Shown here: positions 44,056 to 51,922 of the stretch, piece by piece | How positions within the stretch are numbered: position 1 is the stretch's first letter | Layout of the letters: every line of letters starts with the position of its first letter | Source of the DNA: Variovorax sp. J2L1-78 | Lineage (GTDB): Bacteria > Pseudomonadota > Gammaproteobacteria > Burkholderiales > Burkholderiaceae_C | Length of the DNA: 64,000 nucleotides | Assembly (NCBI RefSeq): GCF_030317205.1 | Contig: NZ_JASZYB010000001.1 | Coordinates: 2,728,001-2,792,000 of the forward strand | Reading direction: 5' to 3' | Made by a program: the position numbers and the translations under genes | The notes under the pieces: model-generated | The model's input: only the letters and a program-made list of their open reading frames with translations | Databases searched by the model: none | What the model was told of the DNA's origin: nothing

Positions 44056-44976
44056 TCAAGGCGCGTGGTAGCGCAGCGGCTGCCGGATCTCGGCGTGCAT
44101 CGCGGGCGGGTAGATGGCCTCGCGCAGGAAGTCGGCGTCCTGGCTCAGGGCGCGCGCGACCTGCTCGTAGCCGAAGTAGCGCAGGTAGTGCGGCATCTGC
44201 TGGATCAGCATCTCGAAGCCCGCCTGCGCGTTCAGGCCGCGCGCGCGTGCCGCCTGCACCAGCGGCGTGGGCTGGCCGCGCAGCAGGATGTCGAAGACCG
44301 CGGCGTGGCGCTCCATGCGCGCGACGTCGACCGGCAGGGCATCGCCCTCGTTCAGGCCGAGCGGCGTCGCGTTGATGACCAGGTCGTAGCCTTCCGGCGC
44401 ATTGCTGTCGACGGCCGTCACGTCGGCATCGAAGAAGGCGTCGAGCTTGGCCGCCACACCCGCCGCCTTGCCGGCGGAGGTGTCGAACAGGGCGACATGC
44501 GCGGCACCGTCGCTCCCGCCCTCGCCGCCTTCGATCAACGCCACGCCGGCGGCGGCAGCGCTCACGCCCGCGCCCAGGATCAGCACGCGCTTGCCGCGAA
44601 ACGGGATGCGGTAGTGGTCGAGCGCGCCGATGAGCCCTTCGCCGTCGAACAGATCACCCTCGAGCCGATCGTCGTCCATGCGACGCACCACGTTGACCGA
44701 ACCCGCCACGCGGCCGATGAGCCCGCAGCCGTCCAGCAGGTCGAGCACCAGCGGCTTGTGCGGCGGCGCGATCAGCATCCCGCGCACGTTGCGCGCGAGA
44801 AAGGCCGAGGCGAAGAACACCGCGAAGTCGCGGCGCGGCACCTGCATCGGCAGCAGCACCGCGTCGATCTCGAAGCGCTCGAACACGGCATTGAACATCC
44901 GCGGCAGACGCACATTGCGCACCGGATCGCCCGGGATGAGATAGGCCTGGGTGTTGCCGCTGATGGTGGAGGTCAT
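44056..44976 (-). CDS. AroE-like dehydrogenase, second divergent paralogue
   Basis: This is a 306-residue AroE-fold protein, about 30 residues longer than usual. The catalytic lysine lies in APPHK (Lys74), the aspartate in DLFDGEG (Asp111), the nucleotide loop is GAGVSAAAAG, and NATPLGL is present. As in its neighbour, the S-x-S-P motif is replaced (VRNVRLPRMFN). The GAGxSAA loop also departs from the usual GAGGAxxA. It is the first gene of a two-gene operon with an operator-like copy 83 bases upstream. Likely role is oxidation of a quinate/shikimate relative to a QuiC substrate. Confidence 0.82.
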   Translation of the reverse strand: MTSTISGNTQAYLIPGDPVRNVRLPRMFNAVFERFEIDAVLLPMQVPRRDFAVFFASAFLARNVRGMLIAPPHKPLVLDLLDGCGLIGRVAGSVNVVRRMDDDRLEGDLFDGEGLIGALDHYRIPFRGKRVLILGAGVSAAAAGVALIEGGEGGSDGAAHVALFDTSAGKAAGVAAKLDAFFDADVTAVDSNAPEGYDLVINATPLGLNEGDALPVDVARMERHAAVFDILLRGQPTPLVQAARARGLNAQAGFEMLIQQMPHYLRYFGYEQVARALSQDADFLREAIYPPAMHAEIRQPLRYHAP

Positions 44977-45059
44977 GGATCGTCTCGTCGAAGAATCGTC
45001 GGTCGCTGGGAACTGTAGGCCGGCGCGTGGGCCGGTGTCGAGACGGCACGCGTTCGTCC

Positions 45060-45085
45060 CGATCGATCATCGCGCGCATTCGGTC
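45060..45085. promoter_or_regulatory. Repeated operator-like sequence, copy 2 (AroE-like promoter)
   Basis: Shares the blocks CGATCGAT, ATCG, CGCAT and CGGTC, with the same spacing, with the copy at 42323-42348. Located upstream of the minus-strand AroE-like pair, it links that operon to the IclR regulator at 42383. Confidence 0.62.
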
Positions 45086-45144
45086 GCTGATCGACCAGTT
45101 CGAGGGTTTCTCCTGCACGCAACGCACGGACGACCGGAAACAAC

Positions 45145-45167
45145 AAAGCCCGCACGGGGCGGGCTTT
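45145..45167 (-). terminator. Rho-independent terminator of the cytochrome c4 gene
   Basis: A 9-base perfect stem (AAAGCCCGC/GCGGGCTTT) with a 5-base loop is followed on the minus strand by a T-rich stretch. It lies 22 bases after the cytochrome gene's stop codon. Confidence 0.75.
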
Positions 45168-45189
45168 GCACAGGCAGAAAGGACGGCGC

Positions 45190-45876
45190 TTACTTGGCGG
45201 CGGTGTGGAAGCGCGACTCGGGCACCGTCTTGACTTCACCAGGCAGCGAGCTGATGTAGCCCGCCAGTTCCTTGAGTTCGGCGTTGGTGAACTTCTTGGC
45301 CTGCCCGCCCATCACGCCGTTGGAGCGGCCGAGCTGGGCGTGGTTCTCGACCTTGTACGACTTGAGCGCGACGAACAGGTAGTCGGCATGCTGGCCGGCC
45401 AGCTTGGCGACGGTGCCGTCGTTCGGCGTGTTGAAGTTGGCGCCATGGCAGGTGGTGCAGGCGTTGGCCTTGTCGCGCGTGATGAGCGCCTGGACGCGCT
45501 CGCTCGGCTGCTTGGCCGGGGTGGCGGGCGGTGCGTCGCCTTCCTTCACGCCGAGCTGCGCATAGTAGGCGGCGAGGTCGGCCATGTCCTGTTCGGTCAG
45601 CGAATCGGCGATGGCGCGCATCGTCGGATGCTTGCGGTCGCCGGCCTTGTACGCGGCGAGTGCGGAACGGATGTAGGTCGCGCTCTGGCCCGCGATCTTG
45701 GGAACCTTGTGGATCTCGGGGAAGCTGGCCTGGTAGCCGATGATGCCGTGGCAGCCCACGCACATGGCGGTTTTCTTGGCGCCGTCTTCAACCTTGCCGG
45801 TGACGGTCTGGGCCTGGGCGGAAACCGTCCCGCAAGCGACAGCGAGGGCAAACATCGTGGTCAACAACTTGTTCAT
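45190..45876 (-). CDS. Cytochrome c4-type dihaem cytochrome
   Basis: This 228-residue exported protein has a Sec signal ending at about residue 22 (VSAQAQ). Two haem-binding motifs are visible: CVGCH at 39-43 and CTTCH at 140-144. Candidate axial methionines are Met86 (KHPTM) and one in NGVMGGQ. The internal duplication is the mark of cytochrome c4, a periplasmic electron carrier to terminal oxidases. It is divergent from the MoxR gene and has its own terminator. Some related proteins serve as subunits of dehydrogenases, but the gene stands alone here. Confidence 0.9.
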   Translation of the reverse strand: MNKLLTTMFALAVACGTVSAQAQTVTGKVEDGAKKTAMCVGCHGIIGYQASFPEIHKVPKIAGQSATYIRSALAAYKAGDRKHPTMRAIADSLTEQDMADLAAYYAQLGVKEGDAPPATPAKQPSERVQALITRDKANACTTCHGANFNTPNDGTVAKLAGQHADYLFVALKSYKVENHAQLGRSNGVMGGQAKKFTNAELKELAGYISSLPGEVKTVPESRFHTAAK

Positions 45877-46028
45877 TTTGCGCGCACAATCTCGTGGAGG
45901 AACAGTTTTTTAGATCAACATTTGATTATATGCGGGGGCTCCTTGCAGCCCCGTGCCTCGGCGACACCGCCGGCCGGCAACGCAGGATCGAATGGGCCGA
46001 TTCACCCACTCCCCGCTCGATGTCATCC

Positions 46029-46883
46029 ATGAAATTCAAGGGCTCCGACAACTACGTTGCCACCCAGGACCTGATGCTCGCGGTCAACGCGTCCATCACG
46101 CTGACCCGCCCCCTGCTCGTCAAGGGCGAGCCGGGCACCGGCAAGACGATGCTGGCCGAGGAAGTGGCCGCGGCCCTGGGCCTGCCGCTGCTGCAGTGGC
46201 ACATCAAGTCGACCACCAAGGCGCAGCAGGGCCTCTACGAATACGACGCGGTGAGCCGGCTGCGCGATTCGCAGCTCTCGGACATCGATGGCGGCGAGCG
46301 GGTCAAGGACATCCACAACTACATCGTCAAGGGCGTGCTCTGGCAGGCCTTCACGGCCGACCGGCCGGTGGCGCTGCTGATCGACGAGATCGACAAGGCC
46401 GACATCGAATTCCCGAACGACCTGCTGCGCGAGATCGACCGCATGGAGTTCTACTGCTACGAGACGCGCGAGCTGATCCGCGCCAAGCACCGGCCGGTGG
46501 TCTTCATCACCTCGAACAACGAGAAGGAACTGCCCGACGCCTTTCTGCGCCGCTGCTTCTTCCACTACATCAAGTTCCCCGATGCGGACACGATGAAGAG
46601 CATCGTCGCGGTGCACTTCCCCACGCTCAAGCAGGACCTGCTCGCCGCGGCGATGAAGACCTTCTACGACGTGCGCAACCTGCCGGGTCTGAAGAAGAAG
46701 CCGTCGACCTCCGAGTTGCTCGACTGGCTCAAGCTGCTGGTGGCCGAAGACATCCCGCTCGAAGCGCTGCAGAGCAAGGACGACAAGGTCGCGGTGCCGC
46801 CGCTGGTCGGCGCCCTGCTTAAGAACGAGCAAGACGTGACACTGTTCGAGAAGCTGGTCTTCATGCAGCGCAACAACCGCTGA
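46029..46883 (+). CDS. MoxR-family AAA+ ATPase
   Basis: This 284-residue ATPase has Walker A GEPGTGKT at 33-40 and Walker B around ALLIDEIDKAD. A sensor segment FITSNNEKELPDAFLRRC follows, and the MoxR lid domain ends the protein. MoxR ATPases act as chaperones that insert cofactors or activate partners together with a VWA protein; such a protein is encoded at 47763. I chose the ATG for MKFKGS as in relatives; ATG at 46020 adds three residues. The two genes between this and the VWA gene make the arrangement slightly unusual. Confidence 0.88.
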   Translation: MKFKGSDNYVATQDLMLAVNASITLTRPLLVKGEPGTGKTMLAEEVAAALGLPLLQWHIKSTTKAQQGLYEYDAVSRLRDSQLSDIDGGERVKDIHNYIVKGVLWQAFTADRPVALLIDEIDKADIEFPNDLLREIDRMEFYCYETRELIRAKHRPVVFITSNNEKELPDAFLRRCFFHYIKFPDADTMKSIVAVHFPTLKQDLLAAAMKTFYDVRNLPGLKKKPSTSELLDWLKLLVAEDIPLEALQSKDDKVAVPPLVGALLKNEQDVTLFEKLVFMQRNNR

Positions 46884-46887
46884 AGCC

Positions 46888-47136
46888 ATGAACAACACGA
46901 CGCCGCATCCGCCGCGCCAGTTGCTGCTGCTCGGCATCGCCCAGGCGCTGGGCTTCGTGGTCGGTGCATTGCTCGGCCGCTGGCTCGGCATCGTGCTGGG
47001 CTTCGATGCCTTCGGGCCCAACGGCTACGACGGCCCGGCCATGCTGGGCATCGCGCTCATCGGCCTCGGCGGCGGCGGTGGCGTGCAACTGGGTCGGGCG
47101 TGGTACCGGCGCAAATACGGAGATCCCAGAGTCTGA
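46888..47136 (+). CDS. Small two-helix membrane protein, unknown
   Basis: This 82-residue protein has two hydrophobic segments (about 10-36 and 50-66). They are separated by the polar FGPNGYDGP turn, and a basic RRKYGD tail follows. I do not recognise a named family. Its ATG follows the MoxR stop after four bases and its stop precedes the acetyltransferase ATG by two, so it is co-translated with both. An accessory role in the membrane for the MoxR-VWA pair is possible but unsupported. Confidence 0.7.
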   Translation: MNNTTPHPPRQLLLLGIAQALGFVVGALLGRWLGIVLGFDAFGPNGYDGPAMLGIALIGLGGGGGVQLGRAWYRRKYGDPRV

Positions 47137-47138
47137 AC

Positions 47139-47744
47139 ATGGCATTCGTCGAACCCACCACCCTGAAGGCCCGGGGCCTCGCGCTCGTTCCCTTGGCGCT
47201 CGACCATGAGCCCGGCCTGCGCGCTGCGGCCGCCGACGGCGAACTCTGGCAACTGCGCGTGACTTCGGTGCCCGAGCCCGAGCAGACCGGCGCCTACATC
47301 GAGGCCGCGCTCAAGGGGCGCGACGACGGCCACCGTTTCGCCTTCGCCGTGACCGACGAGGCCAGCGGCACGGTGCTCGGCACCACCAGCTTCCACGACA
47401 TCCTGCCGGCCGTGAAGCGCGTGGAGATCGGCTACACCTGGTATGCCCAACGCTGCCAGCGCACCCACATCAACACCACCTGCAAGCTGCTGATGCTCAC
47501 CCATGCCTTCGACACGATGGGCTGCCGCACCGTGGGCTGGCGCACCGACAACTACAACTTCGCCTCGCAGCGCGCGATCGAGCGCCTGGGCGCCAAGAAG
47601 GACGGCGTGATCCGCGGCCATGCGCTGCGGCGCGACGGCACCACCCGCGACACGGTGATGTACAGCCTCACCGCCGGCGAATGGCCGGAGGTGAAGGCGC
47701 ACCTGCTCTATTTGCTCGACAAGCCGCGCCCGGCCGAGCACTGA
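47139..47744 (+). CDS. GNAT-family N-acetyltransferase (RimJ/RimL-like)
   Basis: This is a 201-residue GNAT protein. The central strand region VLGTTSFHDILPAVKRVEIG and the following YAQRCQRTHINT helix correspond to the acetyl-CoA-binding part. NYNFASQRAIERLGAKKDGV near the end is the RimJ/RimL pattern. It probably acetylates a protein N-terminus or a small amine in the cytosol. It sits between the MoxR and VWA genes with very short gaps, which is not a standard arrangement. Confidence 0.85.
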   Translation: MAFVEPTTLKARGLALVPLALDHEPGLRAAAADGELWQLRVTSVPEPEQTGAYIEAALKGRDDGHRFAFAVTDEASGTVLGTTSFHDILPAVKRVEIGYTWYAQRCQRTHINTTCKLLMLTHAFDTMGCRTVGWRTDNYNFASQRAIERLGAKKDGVIRGHALRRDGTTRDTVMYSLTAGEWPEVKAHLLYLLDKPRPAEH

Positions 47745-47762
47745 TCCACGGAGGGTCCACGC

Positions 47763-48950
47763 ATGCTGATCGACTTCTTCTACACCCTGCGCTCGGCCAA
47801 GCTGCCGGTGTCGGTCAAGGAGTTCCTCACGCTGCTCGAAGCGCTGCAGGCCGACGTGGTGGGGCCCAACTCCGACGACGCCTGCAGCCTCGACGACTTC
47901 TACTACCTGAGCCGCACCACGCTGGTGAAGGACGAGAAGCACTACGACAAGTTCGACCGCGCCTTCGCCGGCTACTTCAAGGGCGTCGACGTGCTGACCG
48001 ACTTCACCAAGGACGTCCCGCTCGATTGGCTGCGCAAGACGCTGGAACGCGAGTTCAGTGCCGAGGAGAAAGCCAAGATCGAGAAGATGGGCTGGGACGA
48101 GCTCATGGAGACGCTCAAGAAGCGCTTCGAGGAACAGAAGGAGCGCCACGAGGGCGGCAACAAGTGGATCGGCACCGGCGGCACCTCGCCTTTCGGCCAC
48201 GGCGGCTACAACCCGCAGGGCGTGCGCATCGGCGGCGCGGGCAAGAACAAGAGCGCGGTCAAGGTGTGGGACCAGCGCGCCTACAAGGACTACGACGACG
48301 GGCAGGAACTGGGCACGCGCAACATCAAGGTCGCGCTGCGCCGCCTGCGCAAGTTCGCCCGCGAGGGCCACGAAGAAGAGCTGGACCTGGACGAGACCAT
48401 CAGCAAGACGGCCGCCAACGCGGGCTACCTCGACATCAAGATGCGCCCCGAGCGGCACAACAACGTCAAGGTGCTGCTGCTGATGGACGTGGGCGGCACG
48501 ATGGACGAGCACATCCAGCGCGTCGAGGAACTGTTCTCGGCCGTCAAGACGGAGTTCAAGCACCTGGAGTTCTATTACTTCCACAACTGCGTTTACGACT
48601 TCATGTGGAAGAACAACCGGCGCCGCTTCTCCGAGAAGTTCGCGACCTGGGACATCCTGCGCAAGTACAACAAGGACTACAAGCTCATCTTCGTCGGCGA
48701 CGCGACCATGAGCCCCTACGAGATCCTGCAGCCGGGCGGCAGCGTCGAATACAACAACGAGGAAGCCGGTGCAGAATGGCTGCAGCGCCTCACGCACACC
48801 TTCCCGAAGTTCGCCTGGATCAACCCGGAGCCGCAGGGGGTCTGGCAGTACCGCCAAAGCATCGCGGTCATCCAGCAGATGATGTCCAACCGCATGTACC
48901 CGCTGACCCTCCGGGGCCTCGAGGACGCCATGCGGATGCTGTCGAAATAA
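47763..48950 (+). CDS. VWA-domain protein (CoxE-like), MoxR partner
   Basis: This is a 395-residue soluble protein of the CoxE-like VWA family. The N-terminal part (MLIDFFYTLRSAKLPVSVKE) is conserved in the family. A glycine-rich stretch lies near residue 135-165. The VWA domain opens with LLLMDVGGTMDEHI, where the MIDAS reads D-x-G-G-T instead of D-x-S-G-S, as in other CoxE-like members. Together with the MoxR ATPase it should form a chaperone pair acting on a metalloenzyme or envelope target. No target is encoded next to it. Confidence 0.86.
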   Translation: MLIDFFYTLRSAKLPVSVKEFLTLLEALQADVVGPNSDDACSLDDFYYLSRTTLVKDEKHYDKFDRAFAGYFKGVDVLTDFTKDVPLDWLRKTLEREFSAEEKAKIEKMGWDELMETLKKRFEEQKERHEGGNKWIGTGGTSPFGHGGYNPQGVRIGGAGKNKSAVKVWDQRAYKDYDDGQELGTRNIKVALRRLRKFAREGHEEELDLDETISKTAANAGYLDIKMRPERHNNVKVLLLMDVGGTMDEHIQRVEELFSAVKTEFKHLEFYYFHNCVYDFMWKNNRRRFSEKFATWDILRKYNKDYKLIFVGDATMSPYEILQPGGSVEYNNEEAGAEWLQRLTHTFPKFAWINPEPQGVWQYRQSIAVIQQMMSNRMYPLTLRGLEDAMRMLSK

Positions 48951-49070
48951 CGACACACTGAAAAGTGCGGCAAAAATCCCTCGCGATTTGAGTGCTTTTT
49001 GTTACATTGGCGATAACGGCTTCATGGGGCGAGAACTTCTCCCGGTGGTTGCCCTTCGAGACCCAGCACC

Positions 49071-49961
49071 ATGCCTGCCCTCGCCTCTGCCCTGCGCGAC
49101 CCTTCTCCCCTGGGCATCGTCCGAACCCGACGGGCGGACTGCATCACGCTCCGCGGCACGACACTGCTGCTGGACGAACTGGTCGACCCGGCCTTCTTCA
49201 CGCCTGAGGCGCGCCAGCGCCTGCGCGCCCAACTCGCCGGCGCGGCCCCCTTTCCCCACCTGGTCGTCGACGGCCTCTTCAACCCCGACCTGCTGACGCT
49301 GGTACTCGAGGAATTCGACACGCACGAGGATGGCGGTTGGTACGACGTGCAGAGCAGCTACGAGCGCACGCGCCGCTCGGTGCTCGGCGCCACGCTGGGG
49401 CCGGCCACGCAGCTCTATTTCGACCTGGTCAATGCCGGCTGGTTCACCACCTGGCTGTCCGACGTGACCGGCACGCCCTACCTGATCCCCGACCCGCTGC
49501 GCCACGGCGGCGGGCTGCACGAAAGCCGCACCGGCGGGAGCTTCGCCGTGCACCGCGACTTCGATCGCCATCCCAAGACCGGCCTCAAGAATGAGATGGT
49601 GTTCATCACCTATCTCAACCGCGGCTGGCAGCCCGAATGGGGCTCGGCGCTCGAGCTGTGGGATGCGAAGGACGGCCAGTGCGTCACCACCGTGCAGCCC
49701 GAGTTCGGTCGCACCTTGCTGATGCCGCACGGCCCCAGGAGCTTCCACGGCCACCCCACCCCGCTGCAGGCGCCCGACGACCGGCCACGTCGCTCGGTGG
49801 CGACCTACTTCTACACCGGCACGCCGATGCCCGAGCAAGATCTGGATCGCTCGATTTCCATCTTCATCCAGCCGCGCCGCATCGACGCCGCCAAGGCGAT
49901 GCTGCGCCAGTGGGTGCCGCCGATCCTCTGGCGCCTGGCCAAAAAGGTCACAGGCCGCTAA
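49071..49961 (+). CDS. 2-oxoglutarate/Fe(II) oxygenase, prolyl-4-hydroxylase-like
   Basis: This is a 296-residue double-stranded beta-helix dioxygenase. The iron triad is visible as His161 and Asp163 (HRDFD) and His226 (FHGHP), with an arginine near 240 for 2-oxoglutarate. The N-terminal third (TLLLDELVDPAFF) is less conserved. It is cytosolic, having no signal peptide. Family members hydroxylate proline in proteins or modify sugars in surface polysaccharide clusters. It stands alone, 69 bases ahead of tamA. Confidence 0.86.
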   Translation: MPALASALRDPSPLGIVRTRRADCITLRGTTLLLDELVDPAFFTPEARQRLRAQLAGAAPFPHLVVDGLFNPDLLTLVLEEFDTHEDGGWYDVQSSYERTRRSVLGATLGPATQLYFDLVNAGWFTTWLSDVTGTPYLIPDPLRHGGGLHESRTGGSFAVHRDFDRHPKTGLKNEMVFITYLNRGWQPEWGSALELWDAKDGQCVTTVQPEFGRTLLMPHGPRSFHGHPTPLQAPDDRPRRSVATYFYTGTPMPEQDLDRSISIFIQPRRIDAAKAMLRQWVPPILWRLAKKVTGR

Positions 49962-50030
49962 GCGCAAGACGCGCCGCCGTCCGACGCGCCGCGGCCCGGA
50001 GCGTGCAGGAACTGCTGTCAGAATGCAGCG

Positions 50031-51914
50031 ATGCTCAGGGTGGCTTCCCTTCAAACGCCGGCGTCATGGCCGGCGTTGCTTTTTGCAATCGTCCTTCTTC
50101 TGCAGGGATGCAGCCTGCTGCCGAAGAAGGACGCCGACACGGATACCAGCAAGCAGGCCGTGGTGGCCGATGCCCCGTCGACCGGCGATGCCTTCACGCT
50201 GGAGGTGCGCGGCCCGGATGACGTCCGCAACTACCTCGCGCTGCACCTCGAAATCCAGCGCTACAGCAAGATCGCCGACCTCGGCGCGACCGAGCTGTCG
50301 CGGCTCATGGTGGCGGCCGAGGCCAATGCGCGCGAGCTGCTCGGCACGCTCGGCTACTTCACGCCCACGCTCACGCTCGAACTGAACGAGACGCTCGGCG
50401 GCAAGGCACCGCGCCAGGTCGTGGTGACCGTCGACCCCGGCCCACCCACCCGCATCGGCGCGGTGGACATCGGCTTTCGCGGCGCCATCGCGAACGACCC
50501 CAGCGCCGCCGCACAGCGCGAGGCGATCCGCGCAGCCTGGACGCTGCGCACCGGCCAGCTCTTCACGCAACAGGCCTGGGACAACGCCAAGACCGTCGGC
50601 CTGCGCAGCCTGACGGCCAAGCGCTATGCCACCGGCAGCGTCGCCACCAGCCGGGCCGAGATCGATGCCGACAAGAGCGAGGCGAAGCTGGGCGTCAGCT
50701 ACGACTCCGGCGCGGCGTACCGCTTCGGCCCGCTCGACGTGCGCGGCGTGCAGCGCTACAGCGCCGACGGCACGCGCCGCATCGCCCGCATCCCCACCGG
50801 CGCCGACTACGACCAGCAGAAGCTGCTCGACGCGCAGCAGCGGCTGGCCAGCAGCGGCTACTACGACTCGGTCTTCCTCACGCTCGACACCGAAGGCACC
50901 GACCCGCAGACCGCGCCCGTGATCGCGCAGGTGCGCGAGGCGCCGCTGCAGAAGGTCGTGGCGGGCGTGGGCTTCACCACCGACAGCGGCCCGCGCGTGT
51001 CGCTGGACCACGTGCACAACCAGATGCCGCTGCTGGGCTGGCGGGCGGTGTCGAAGCTGTCGATCGACCAGAAGACCCAGTCGCTGGGCACCGACTGGAA
51101 CGCCATTCCCGACGACACCGGCTGGCGCTGGTTCGGCTCGGGCCTGCTCAAGCACGAAACCGCCGGCACCTACGACACCGACAGTGGCCGTCTGCGCGCC
51201 GGCCGTGGCCGCACCGGTGACCGCATCGAGCGCAGCCTGTTCCTGCAGTACGACTACGCGACCAACCAGGGCGAAGGCGCGCCCCCGTCCGCGTCGGCCA
51301 TCAGCGCCAACTGGGGCTGGACCGGACGCTACTTCGACGACAACGCGGCGCCGACACGCGGCCAGGGGCTGTCGCTGGAACTGGGCGTGGGCCAGACGCT
51401 GATCGGCGAGCGCGCGCCCTTCATCCGCAGCTACCTGCGCTGGCTCGGCATCCTGCCCATCGGCACGGTGCAGGGCACCGATGGCGGTGCTTCGCGCAGC
51501 AGCCGCCTGCAGTTCCGCGCCGAGAGCGGCGCCGTCGTCGCCCGCGACAACGCGCAGATCCCGACCACGCTGCTGTTCCTGACCGGCGGCGACACCACGG
51601 TGCGCGGCTACAGTTACCGGCAGATCGGCACCGAGCGCAGCGATGGCGCCATCGTCGCCGGCCGCTACCTCGGCGTGGGCAGCGTCGAATGGCAGCGGCC
51701 CATCCTCTGGAACGGCAAGCTCAGCGACTTCGAGAGCGCGGTCTTCGTCGACGCCGGGTCGGTGGCCGACAAGTTCGGCGAGCTCAAGGCCAAGGTCGGC
51801 ACCGGCGTGGGCGTGCGCTGGCGCAGCCCCGTCGGGCCGGTGCAGGCCGACGTCGCCTACGGCGTCGACACGAAGAAGTACCGGCTGCACCTGCGGCTGG
51901 GCTTCAGCTTCTAG
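50031..51914 (+). CDS. tamA: Outer-membrane translocation and assembly module TamA
   Basis: This is a 627-residue Omp85-family protein. A signal peptide ends around residue 27, with a possible lipobox (LLQGC). POTRA repeats occupy about 50-270, and a 16-strand barrel follows with the GGDTTVRGYSYR motif and the end ...HLRLGFSF. With TamB it helps insert autotransporters and other outer-membrane proteins. The partner gene follows after eight bases. The lipobox-like cysteine is unusual for TamA and might indicate lipidation. Confidence 0.9.
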   Translation: MLRVASLQTPASWPALLFAIVLLLQGCSLLPKKDADTDTSKQAVVADAPSTGDAFTLEVRGPDDVRNYLALHLEIQRYSKIADLGATELSRLMVAAEANARELLGTLGYFTPTLTLELNETLGGKAPRQVVVTVDPGPPTRIGAVDIGFRGAIANDPSAAAQREAIRAAWTLRTGQLFTQQAWDNAKTVGLRSLTAKRYATGSVATSRAEIDADKSEAKLGVSYDSGAAYRFGPLDVRGVQRYSADGTRRIARIPTGADYDQQKLLDAQQRLASSGYYDSVFLTLDTEGTDPQTAPVIAQVREAPLQKVVAGVGFTTDSGPRVSLDHVHNQMPLLGWRAVSKLSIDQKTQSLGTDWNAIPDDTGWRWFGSGLLKHETAGTYDTDSGRLRAGRGRTGDRIERSLFLQYDYATNQGEGAPPSASAISANWGWTGRYFDDNAAPTRGQGLSLELGVGQTLIGERAPFIRSYLRWLGILPIGTVQGTDGGASRSSRLQFRAESGAVVARDNAQIPTTLLFLTGGDTTVRGYSYRQIGTERSDGAIVAGRYLGVGSVEWQRPILWNGKLSDFESAVFVDAGSVADKFGELKAKVGTGVGVRWRSPVGPVQADVAYGVDTKKYRLHLRLGFSF

Positions 51915-51922
51915 GCACACGC

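Noticed and set aside
43182..44976. Biosynthetic AroE
   Set aside because: Both copies lack the S-x-S-P shikimate-binding motif, and they sit in a regulated catabolic module.
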